NCBI RefSeq assembly: GCF_006016075.1
Contig: NZ_CP040093.1
Location: 248,001-312,000, forward strand
DNA from: Caloramator sp. E03
GTDB taxonomy: Bacteria; Bacillota; Clostridia; Clostridiales; Caloramatoraceae
DNA length: 64,000 bases
Direction: 5' to 3'
The notes under the pieces were generated by a model, which saw nothing but the letters and a program-made list of their open reading frames with translations, was not told the DNA's origin and did no database searches. Of this stretch, positions 53,192 to 60,328 are shown in pieces. The translations under genes were made by a program, and so were the position numbers. The stretch's first letter is position 1. Every line of letters starts with the position of its first letter.

Positions 53192-54985
53192 TTACTTCTT
53201 AATAATAGCCTTGAAAGGACATTTTTCCATACATGCACCACATTTTACACACTTATCCTGATCAATTTCAAAATGTTCTTTAACTCTTCCTTTAATAGCT
53301 CCAACAGGACATGCTTTTGCACAAATTCCACACTTTTTACATATATTATCAACTATAGTGTATCTCATTAGTGCTTTACATACTCCAGCTGGACACTTCT
53401 TATCTACAACATGGGCTACATATTCATCTCTAAAATACTTTAATGTTGAAAGTACAGGGTTTGGAGCTGTTTGTCCAAGTCCGCAAAGTGCAGAAACTTT
53501 TATTTCCTTCGCAAGTTTCTCAAGCTTATCTATATCCTCTAATGTTCCTTTTCCTTGTGTTATCTTTTCAAGTATCTCAAGCATTCTTTTTGTACCAATT
53601 CTACATGGAGTACATTTTCCACAAGACTCGTCTTTTGTAAATTCAAGGAAAAATCTTGCAACGTCAACCATGCAGTTATCTTCATCCATTACTATCATAC
53701 CACCTGAACCCATCATAGAACCAAGAGCTGTAAGTGTATCATATTCAATAGGAGTATCAAGATGCTCAGCTGGTATACATCCACCGGATGGTCCTCCTGT
53801 TTGAACAGCTTTAAACTTTTTACCCTTTGGAATTCCTCCACCAATTTCAAATATTATCTCTCTTAGTGTTGTACCCATCGGTATTTCAACAAGCCCAGTA
53901 TTTGTAATCTTACCTCCAAGAGCAAATACTTTAGTTCCTGGGCTCTTTTCAGTTCCAATACTTCTAAACCATTGTGAACCATTTAATATTATTGGAGGAA
54001 TATTAGCATAAGTTTCAACATTATTTATTACAGTTGGCTTCTTCCATAACCCTGATTGTGCTGGGAAAGGTGGTTTTGGTACAGGCATACCGCGTTTTCC
54101 TTCAATTGACTGCATAAGAGCTGTTTCCTCTCCACATACGAAAGCTCCAGAACCCAATCTTAACTCTATATCAAATTTAAATCCTGTTCCAAGTATATTA
54201 TCTCCTAAAAGTCCATAATCTCTTGCTTGTTTTATTGCAACTTCAAGTCTTTGAACCGCTATCGGATATTCAGCCCTTACATAAATAAACCCTTTATTTG
54301 CACCAATTGCATAGCCTCCTATTGCCATAGCTTCAAGCACAGAGTGAGGATCTCCTTCAAGAACTGAACGATCCATAAATGCCCCTGGGTCACCTTCATC
54401 AGCATTACAAATTATATATTTTTGAGCTGCTTTTTCCTTAGCTGTTAGTTCCCATTTTAATCCTGTTGGGAAACCTCCGCCTCCTCTTCCTCTAAGGCCT
54501 GAATCTTTTACAACTTGTACTACTTGTTCAGGAGTCATCTCTGTTAAAACCTTTTCAAGAGCTTTATACCCATCAAAAGCAATATATTCATCTATATTCT
54601 CTGGATCTATAACTCCACAGTTTCTTAATGCAACCCTGTATTGCTTTTTATAAAATCCGAAATTATTTAATGACTTAATTCTATCATCTTCCATTGCTTC
54701 ATGATATACAAGTCTTTTTAAAATTCTACCCTTTACAAGATGCTCCTCAACTAGCTCTGGAACATCTTCTGGCTTTACTTTGCTATAAAATGCTCCTTCA
54801 GGATAAACAATAACAATCGGCCCTAATTCACAAAGTCCAAAGCATCCCGTTCTAACAACTTCAATTTCATTTTCAATTCCATGCTTTTTTAGTTCATTTT
54901 TCAAGTTTTGCAATATAATCATTGATTCAGACGAAGTACATCCTGTACCACCACATATTAATACCTGTGAACGATAAAATGCCAT
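53192..54985 (-). CDS. hydB: NADH-binding subunit of the hydrogenase (HydB/HndC, NuoF-like)
   Basis: The product has 597 residues. N-terminal [2Fe-2S] thioredoxin-like (CGGTGCTSSES; VRTGCFGLCELGP), then the NuoF domain with NAD and FMN sites (GRGGGGFPTGLKWE; CNADEGDPGAFMD), SLBB (ALGGKITNTGLVEIP), the 4Fe-4S motif ESCGKCTPCRIG, and a C-terminal two-cluster ferredoxin (CKKCGICAKACP; CVKCGACMEKCP). It oxidises or reduces NAD and exchanges electrons with ferredoxin. It sits 12 bases before hydA. Confidence 0.97.
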   Translation of the reverse strand: MAFYRSQVLICGGTGCTSSESMIILQNLKNELKKHGIENEIEVVRTGCFGLCELGPIVIVYPEGAFYSKVKPEDVPELVEEHLVKGRILKRLVYHEAMEDDRIKSLNNFGFYKKQYRVALRNCGVIDPENIDEYIAFDGYKALEKVLTEMTPEQVVQVVKDSGLRGRGGGGFPTGLKWELTAKEKAAQKYIICNADEGDPGAFMDRSVLEGDPHSVLEAMAIGGYAIGANKGFIYVRAEYPIAVQRLEVAIKQARDYGLLGDNILGTGFKFDIELRLGSGAFVCGEETALMQSIEGKRGMPVPKPPFPAQSGLWKKPTVINNVETYANIPPIILNGSQWFRSIGTEKSPGTKVFALGGKITNTGLVEIPMGTTLREIIFEIGGGIPKGKKFKAVQTGGPSGGCIPAEHLDTPIEYDTLTALGSMMGSGGMIVMDEDNCMVDVARFFLEFTKDESCGKCTPCRIGTKRMLEILEKITQGKGTLEDIDKLEKLAKEIKVSALCGLGQTAPNPVLSTLKYFRDEYVAHVVDKKCPAGVCKALMRYTIVDNICKKCGICAKACPVGAIKGRVKEHFEIDQDKCVKCGACMEKCPFKAIIKK

Positions 54986-54999
54986 ATTTTACCCTCCTA

Positions 55000-55401
55000 T
55001 CAATCGTTTTGTACCGAATAATCATTCAGTACTTTTCCATCAACAACGTGCATCACATATTCATCAACGACTTTACCTTCAACTACATGTTCTTTTACAA
55101 TTCTTCTTGCTTTTTCAGGAGTCATTTTTATATAAGTAACTTTTTCTTCTCCCGGTCTTATAACTTCAACAATCGGTTCAAGCCTACAAAGTCCAATACA
55201 TCCAGTTTGCGCAACAATAACATCAGTAAGGCCAAGTTTACTAACTTCGTCCATTATAGCTAAAAGTACAGGTCTTGCTCCTGCTGCTATACCACAAGTT
55301 GCCATTCCAACTACTATTCTTGTTGTTGTTCTATCTTTTCTCTGGTTTACAACTTCAAGGGTTTTCTTTCTTATCTCTTCAAGTTCCTTTATTGTCTTCA
55401 T
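55000..55401 (-). CDS. [2Fe-2S] thioredoxin-like protein of the hydrogenase cluster (HndB-like)
   Basis: The product has 133 residues from ATG 55401 (MKTIKELEEIRKKTLEVVN), overlapping the previous stop by one base. The pattern of Cys residues is MATCGIAAGAR, VAQTGCIGLCRLEPIV, a thioredoxin-like [2Fe-2S] fold like the N-terminal part of HndC. It may pass electrons to the NADH unit. Confidence 0.92.
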   Translation of the reverse strand: MKTIKELEEIRKKTLEVVNQRKDRTTTRIVVGMATCGIAAGARPVLLAIMDEVSKLGLTDVIVAQTGCIGLCRLEPIVEVIRPGEEKVTYIKMTPEKARRIVKEHVVEGKVVDEYVMHVVDGKVLNDYSVQND

Positions 55402-55946
55402 TAAAATACACCTCCACCTATTTCTTGAATACCTTCTTTTATATATTGTCTTATCCACTGAAGTACCTCAGGTATTGTCAAATCTTCTCCAGCTATTTTT
55501 TTTACTTCTCTGCTATCAAAGTGAAATTCATTGCCATCTACAATATGTTTATAAACAATATCAATATTTTGATAGAGAAGAGCACTTATTATTGTATCTT
55601 CTATTTTTCCTAAAGGTGCCCTATCTATATGGTTATACTTCATAATAGCCTCTACTTCTGTTCCTTCACCCTCAATTGAATATATATTTAATTTGCCATC
55701 ACACCTTAAACATGCTGCTTCAAATAGCGATATTCCCAATCCAACTTTTCTTGTCTTTCGTGATGTAACAAAAGGATCCTTTACCTTGTCAATATCTTCT
55801 TTTTTTATTCCAACTCCATTGTCCTTAATTACTATTTTTAGTATGTTTTTACACTTGTCCTCTATAATTTCAATATATACAAGAGTTGCCTTCGCATTTA
55901 TTGAGTTCTCAAGTATATCCATAATGTGAAGAGATAGCTCTCTCAT
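55401..55946 (-). CDS. Histidine-kinase-like ATPase in the hydrogenase operon
   Basis: The product has 181 residues. A GHKL ATP-binding fold is complete: ENSINAKATLV (N box), IKDNGVGIKKED (G1 box) and RKVGLGISLFEAACLRCDG (G2 box). It has no visible dimerisation, phosphoacceptor His or sensor domain. Similar small ATPases are encoded in other clostridial hydrogenase clusters. Its target is unknown; it might be a partner of a switch protein or a serine kinase encoded elsewhere. Confidence 0.88.
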   Translation of the reverse strand: MRELSLHIMDILENSINAKATLVYIEIIEDKCKNILKIVIKDNGVGIKKEDIDKVKDPFVTSRKTRKVGLGISLFEAACLRCDGKLNIYSIEGEGTEVEAIMKYNHIDRAPLGKIEDTIISALLYQNIDIVYKHIVDGNEFHFDSREVKKIAGEDLTIPEVLQWIRQYIKEGIQEIGGGVF

Positions 55947-55953
55947 ATTTTTT

Positions 55954-56457
55954 CTATTCGAATTCCTTTATTATATTTGGAATATCATCTGGTGTTAATC
56001 TACCGTAAACCTTACTGTCTATCATCATTACAGGTGCAAGTCCACATGCTCCAAGGCATCGAGTAGCCTCAAGTGTAAACTTCCCATCTTTTGTTGTATC
56101 ATTAACCTCTACACTTAATACTTCTGATAGTTTATCAATTATTTGCTGAGCACCTTTAACATAACATGCAGTACCAAGGCAAACTCTTATTATATGCTCA
56201 CCCTTTGGTTTTAAAGAGAAAAATGAGTAAAATGTAGCAACTCCATAAATTTCTGTCATTGGAATATTAAGTTCCTCAGAAACTTTCTTTAATATATCTT
56301 CAGGAAGGTAACCATAAACATTTTGTATCTGCTGTAGAACAGGCATTAACCCACCCTTAACCTCTTTGTAAGATTTTATTATTTCCAGAGCCTTTTCATA
56401 TCTGTCATCTTTTTCATTGCAACTGCAGCCACAACAGCATTTTTGTTCATTGCCCAT
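55954..56457 (-). CDS. hydC: NuoE-like [2Fe-2S] subunit of the hydrogenase (HydC/HndA)
   Basis: The product has 167 residues. The [2Fe-2S] binding is CLGTACYVKGAQ and CLGACGLAP, with the helical NuoE N-terminal part (MPVLQQIQNVYGYLP). The first 13 residues contain a Cys cluster (KCCCGCSCNEK) not needed for the NuoE fold. It is the first gene of the hydrogenase operon. Confidence 0.96.
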   Translation of the reverse strand: MGNEQKCCCGCSCNEKDDRYEKALEIIKSYKEVKGGLMPVLQQIQNVYGYLPEDILKKVSEELNIPMTEIYGVATFYSFFSLKPKGEHIIRVCLGTACYVKGAQQIIDKLSEVLSVEVNDTTKDGKFTLEATRCLGACGLAPVMMIDSKVYGRLTPDDIPNIIKEFE

Positions 56458-56510
56458 AATAAACTCTCCTTTCGTTTGTTATTTGACTAACAATATCATG
56501 TTTTATTTAT

Positions 56511-57284
56511 TCAGTTTATATAATACTGGCTAACAAAATCATAAAAGGATTTTATAGTAAAAATTTCATTAGCCAGATTTTCAAGCATACTTTCTTTAGC
56601 TCCTTTTTGTTTATTTGCAGTAAAATTTTCAACGTCCTTAATTATTATATTGTTACATGTTTTAAAATTTTCCTCAATTTTATTATCTATGTTATTCATT
56701 GCCATATTCTTCATAAGCTGTATTATATTCTGCAAATTTTTATCGTCTTGTTCTAAATCCTTGCTATAATACATATCTATTTGCTTATATAATACATCAG
56801 ATATCTGCTCTATATATTTATTGATTACTTGTAATTCTTTACCATTATTAATAATACTATTTATTTTAACTTCTTTTACTATGTAATCTATTTTAAGCTC
56901 TTTAAGCCTTTTCTTTAAATCTTCAAATTCATCTTTATAAGATATGGATACAATTACTCTATATACATCCTTATCCTTAACAATTGCAGAATCTATTTCA
57001 TTACGGTTCAATTCTTTTTTAAGCATTTTTGCATTTTCTTGATTTGTAAATACTCCAGTTTGAACATAATAATAATTATAGATATGGTTATTTATCGTTA
57101 CAGCTTCTGTATCTTGATTTTTACCTTCTATACTTTTATTTGTTATAGGAATAATAATTTTCTTTGCTATAATACTACCACATATAATTGAAACTAAAGG
57201 AAGTACAACAAAAAACATTAATAAGGCTTTTGCTCTTTTGGAGTTTTTAACTTTATCCCAAATATCTTTTAAATTAAACCTCAT
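56511..57284 (-). CDS. SPOR-domain membrane protein
   Basis: The product has 257 residues. A membrane segment (LLMFFVVLPLVSIICGSII) is followed by a SPOR domain (YYYVQTGVFTNQENAKMLKKE; YRVIVSISYKDEFE) that binds denuded glycan. The C-terminal 120 residues are helical. In Clostridia such proteins are found near hydrogenase and sporulation genes; a role at the septum or spore is inferred from the domain only. Confidence 0.85.
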   Translation of the reverse strand: MRFNLKDIWDKVKNSKRAKALLMFFVVLPLVSIICGSIIAKKIIIPITNKSIEGKNQDTEAVTINNHIYNYYYVQTGVFTNQENAKMLKKELNRNEIDSAIVKDKDVYRVIVSISYKDEFEDLKKRLKELKIDYIVKEVKINSIINNGKELQVINKYIEQISDVLYKQIDMYYSKDLEQDDKNLQNIIQLMKNMAMNNIDNKIEENFKTCNNIIIKDVENFTANKQKGAKESMLENLANEIFTIKSFYDFVSQYYIN

Positions 57285-57399
57285 AATAATACCACCTCAT
57301 CCTCTATGAGGTTCTCTAAAATTATACCAAAATATTGCGGATAATAAAAGTAATTTTTTATTTTTTATTTTTCTGAAAAATTACATTGACAAATAATAG

Positions 57400-57435
57400 T
57401 TAATTAAAAAGATACCTTTAATGGTATCTTTTTAA
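57400..57435 (-). terminator. Terminator at the end of the NlpC/P60 gene
   Basis: The stem aattaaaaagatacc / ggtatctttttaatt overlaps the P60 stop codon and is followed by a T run on the minus strand. Confidence 0.75.
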
Positions 57436-58038
57436 TTAACTATTCGTGTCGCACCTCTATATCTTGAAGCATAATAAGTATCTGAAAGGCTTGTTATTAC
57501 AACATGTCCAGCTCCTGATGAAGCATGTATAAACTTATTGCTGCCTATGTAGATACCAACATGGGATATCCCCCTATTACTAGTTTCAAAAAACACTAAA
57601 TCACCAACTTTTAAATTGTCCTTAGATACTGCAAGTCCCTTCTTAGACTGCTCAGATGCTGAATGAGGAAGGTTAATACCTAATGACTTGAATACATACA
57701 TAGTAAATCCTGAACAATCAAATGCTTTTGAAGATGAAGATCCGTACACGTACTTTACTCCTAAAAACTTTTTAGCATAATTTATAATTCTTTCTGTATC
57801 CCCTTTTCCAAGTACCATTCCCGATCCTCTGGAATAGGCAACCCCTCTTTTTGTAGAATAGCTTTTTTGTTTCTTTTTAGTGCTTTTAGTTGATTTTTTG
57901 GTATTCTTTTAACATTAGTTGTTTTCTTTACCGTTTTAGTCTTTGAGCTTTTCGTCTTTGCCATTACTTTAAAATCTGTAGTTGGTACTATGAGCAAAAA
58001 AATTAAGCAAGATACAATTTAAAAAACTGCTTTCTTCA
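57432..58038 (-). pseudogene. NlpC/P60 cell-wall hydrolase, two single-base deficits
   Basis: The ATG at 58038 has an ideal AGGAAGGAG ribosome site after a riboswitch. The start MKKAVFKLYLA stops at a TAA, but one extra T near 58005 gives MKKAVFKLYLALIFLLIVPT, a good signal peptide. A second missing base near 57912 (A4 in GTTAAAAG) separates TTNVK from KNTKKSTKSTKKKQKSYSTK. From there the frame is open through SRGSGMVLGKGD to the P60 domain with FDCSGFTMYVF (Cys), GDLVFFETSNRGISHVGIY (His) and NKFIHASS (His). Restored length is 202 residues. It is either a pseudogene or two sequencing errors. Confidence 0.87.
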
Positions 58039-58051
58039 TATCTTTCTCCTT

Positions 58052-58160
58052 CCTGTCCTCCGAAGTTAGTCTGACGGGTTCGGAGAAGGATTCCCTACTG
58101 GAAAATACCAGATTCACCCCACCTTTGGTTCCTCGTACCTTCAAGGATTCGGCAATAAAT
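58052..58160 (-). promoter_or_regulatory. c-di-AMP riboswitch (ydaO/yuaA class)
   Basis: On the minus strand the order GCCGAATCCTTG, GGAACCAAAGGTGGGGTGAATC, TAGGGAATCC and CTCCGAACCCGTCAG, then ACTAACTTCGGAGG matches the ydaO/yuaA class. The class binds c-di-AMP and usually turns genes off. It stands directly before the NlpC/P60 gene, a classic target type for wall hydrolases. Confidence 0.85.
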
Positions 58161-58226
58161 TCTATTAATATAATATAATAAAATAACTATTTTTTCAATA
58201 ATATTAATAATTGTTCTATATGGTAA

Positions 58227-58745
58227 TTATTTCTGTTCAACATCTTTTTTGTATATTATTATATTTTTATTATTCGTTACCATTCCTTTAATAATCCTTG
58301 ATTTTATATATCCATTTTTAACCCAAAAACTTATACCTGAAATATTGTCATCAAAAACAATTGCACAAAATATTTTTATATAATAACTTTTTAAAAAATA
58401 ATCTTCAAATGATTTTAATATATTTGTTCCTAACCCCTTGTTCCTATATTCTTCCATAATTATAAAAGACATTATCCAAATTTCTTTTTGCATATTATTT
58501 TCAATTCTTCCTTTAATTATTCCTATTAACTTTTCATCTATAAAAACTCCACAAAAAAACTCTAAGGAGTTGGTTAACGTTTCAAGATAACGCTCCATAA
58601 TATAGTTATATGAAATATACTCTTCATTTCCAAGGATTTTACAGTTTTCCTCTGATTGATTTATGCAATCAAGGGCTTTTTCTAAATCCTCTAAGCAAAT
58701 ATTCCTAATTACATAGTTATCATTAACAATTTCAATAGGAATCAA
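58227..58745 (-). CDS. GNAT family acetyltransferase
   Basis: The product has 172 residues. The acetyl-CoA site is IMEEYRNKGLGTNILKSFE (Q/RxxGxG/A-type), with GVFIDEKLIGIIKGRIENN and FWVKNGYIKSRII as strands. The substrate is unknown. It stands alone between the riboswitch region and tRNA-Leu. Confidence 0.88.
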   Translation of the reverse strand: MIPIEIVNDNYVIRNICLEDLEKALDCINQSEENCKILGNEEYISYNYIMERYLETLTNSLEFFCGVFIDEKLIGIIKGRIENNMQKEIWIMSFIIMEEYRNKGLGTNILKSFEDYFLKSYYIKIFCAIVFDDNISGISFWVKNGYIKSRIIKGMVTNNKNIIIYKKDVEQK

Positions 58746-58927
58746 TATTTTCCACTCCTATCACTACTTTTACAGTTTATTTAATATAATTTGTATTCTA
58801 TATATAACAATAAATTCCTTTTCTAATTTTAAGAATATTTTTGTTTCTAAGAATAAACACTCACTATCCTAATCTTCTATTAAAACTATCATAAAATATT
58901 TAAAAAATAATGCTTAAAAATAAAAAT

Positions 58928-58957
58928 CGCAAGATCTTAATTCAAAAGATCTTGCGC
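58928..58957 (-). terminator. Terminator after tRNA-Leu
   Basis: CGCAAGATCTT-TTGAATT-AAGATCTTGCG on the minus strand is followed by ATTTTTATTTTT. It lies about 10 bases past the 3' end of the tRNA. Confidence 0.9.
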
Positions 58958-58965
58958 TAAATTCT

Positions 58966-59049
58966 TGGTGCGAGAGACGGGACTTGAACCCGTACGTCAT
59001 GGACACACGCCCCTCAAACGTGCGCGTCTGCCAATTCCGCCACTCTCGC
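58966..59049 (-). tRNA. tRNA-Leu (anticodon GAG)
   Basis: The 84-base gene, CCA encoded, has acceptor stem GCGAGAG / CTCTCGC, D arm GGCGGAATTGGCAGACGC, anticodon loop TTGAGGG with GAG, a long variable arm and T arm CGGG-TTCAAGT-CCCG. It reads CUC and CUU. It matches the CUC specifier of the leuS T-box. Confidence 0.93.
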
Positions 59050-59149
59050 TCGACACGATTTATTATATCAAAGATATAATTTTGTGTCAACAAAAATTTC
59101 ATTATTCTCCTTAATTTTTTTAAATAAAATTTTTTGTCTTAATTTTTTA

Positions 59150-59716
59150 TTATAAAAAGAGATAAAATGCTTTTATTTTATATATATAATTATATATTTT
59201 ATAGTTTCGCTTTACCTTTATTATATATTTTCTTGTTTCATCAAAGGGTAGCTCTTCAATTTTTAAATTAAATCCATCTTTTCCTTCCTTAAGCCATTTT
59301 CTTACATTTCCTTCTCCTCCATTATATGCCGCAAGTACACAATCTATATTCCCATTAAAACTATCAAACAACTTTGCAAGATAAAAACATCCATATTTTA
59401 TATTTATCTCTGGATCATAAAGCATTTCACTTTTAAAATCACTATCACCTATAAGCTTTGCAATATAAGCCCCTGTGCTTGGAGTTATCTGCATAAGCCC
59501 AAGGGCTCCTTTATTTGATTTTGCTGATGGATTAAACTTACTTTCAGCCCTAATCAATGAATAAACTAGATAAGGATCCAAATCATACTTTTGAGAATAT
59601 TTACTTACTTTTTCTTCAAAATAAACGGGATAAAATCTTTTTAATACAGTTTTATGGTTTACTATCAAAATAAATATAAAAATTATTAATACAAACTTAA
59701 TTATTCTTTTAATCAT
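59150..59716 (-). CDS. Lytic transglycosylase (Slt-type)
   Basis: The product has 188 residues. A signal anchor (IIKFVLIIFIFILIV) is followed by the SLT domain: LVYSLIRAESKFNPSAKS (catalytic Glu in RAESKF), GALGLMQITPSTGAYIA and CVLAAYNGGEGNVRKWL. It cleaves glycan strands by forming anhydro-sugar ends. It follows coaE with no gap. Confidence 0.95.
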   Translation of the reverse strand: MIKRIIKFVLIIFIFILIVNHKTVLKRFYPVYFEEKVSKYSQKYDLDPYLVYSLIRAESKFNPSAKSNKGALGLMQITPSTGAYIAKLIGDSDFKSEMLYDPEINIKYGCFYLAKLFDSFNGNIDCVLAAYNGGEGNVRKWLKEGKDGFNLKIEELPFDETRKYIIKVKRNYKIYNYIYKIKAFYLFL

Positions 59717-60319
59717 TCAGTCCTCCATAGAAATTATTTCCTCTATAATTTTACATATCTGTTGCTTTGTATATTCTCTACTTCCGTTATTATCAATTAT
59801 ATAATGTGAATATTTCATTTTTTCTTTAAAACTCATTTGAGACTCTATTCTTTTTTCAGCTTCTATTAAGGATATATTATCTCTTTTTATCAGTCTTTCC
59901 ACTTGTGTTTGTCTATCTACATAAACAAGTATTACAATATCTGTTATACGATAAAGTCCAGTTTCAATCAAAAGTGCTGCATCTATAAAGCACAACTTAA
60001 AACCTTCTGATTTTATTTTTTCAACCCTTTCTGATATTTCCTTTATTATCTTGGGGTGCATTATTCTATTTAACGTCTCAAGTTTGTTTTTATCAGAAAA
60101 AACTATACATCCAAGCTTTTTTCTGTTTAAAGTGCCATCTTCATTTAAAATTTCTTTACCAAATTCACTTTCTATCTCTTTTAAGGCTTCACTACCTTTA
60201 TTTACTATCTCCCGTGAAATAGCATCAGCATCAATTACAGGTATACCTTTACTTTTTAGTATTTCCGATACATAACTTTTTCCTGATGCTATTCCTCCTG
60301 TAAGTCCTATTATTTTCAT
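59717..60319 (-). CDS. coaE: Dephospho-CoA kinase
   Basis: The product has 200 residues from ATG 60319 (MKIIGLTGGIASGKSYVSE) with an AGGTGAG ribosome site. The P loop GGIASGKS and FIDAALLIETGLY and DRQTQVERLIKRDN are typical. It makes CoA in the last step. It starts about 10 bases after polA's stop. Confidence 0.97.
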   Translation of the reverse strand: MKIIGLTGGIASGKSYVSEILKSKGIPVIDADAISREIVNKGSEALKEIESEFGKEILNEDGTLNRKKLGCIVFSDKNKLETLNRIMHPKIIKEISERVEKIKSEGFKLCFIDAALLIETGLYRITDIVILVYVDRQTQVERLIKRDNISLIEAEKRIESQMSFKEKMKYSHYIIDNNGSREYTKQQICKIIEEIISMED

Positions 60320-60328
60320 ACTTCTCAC

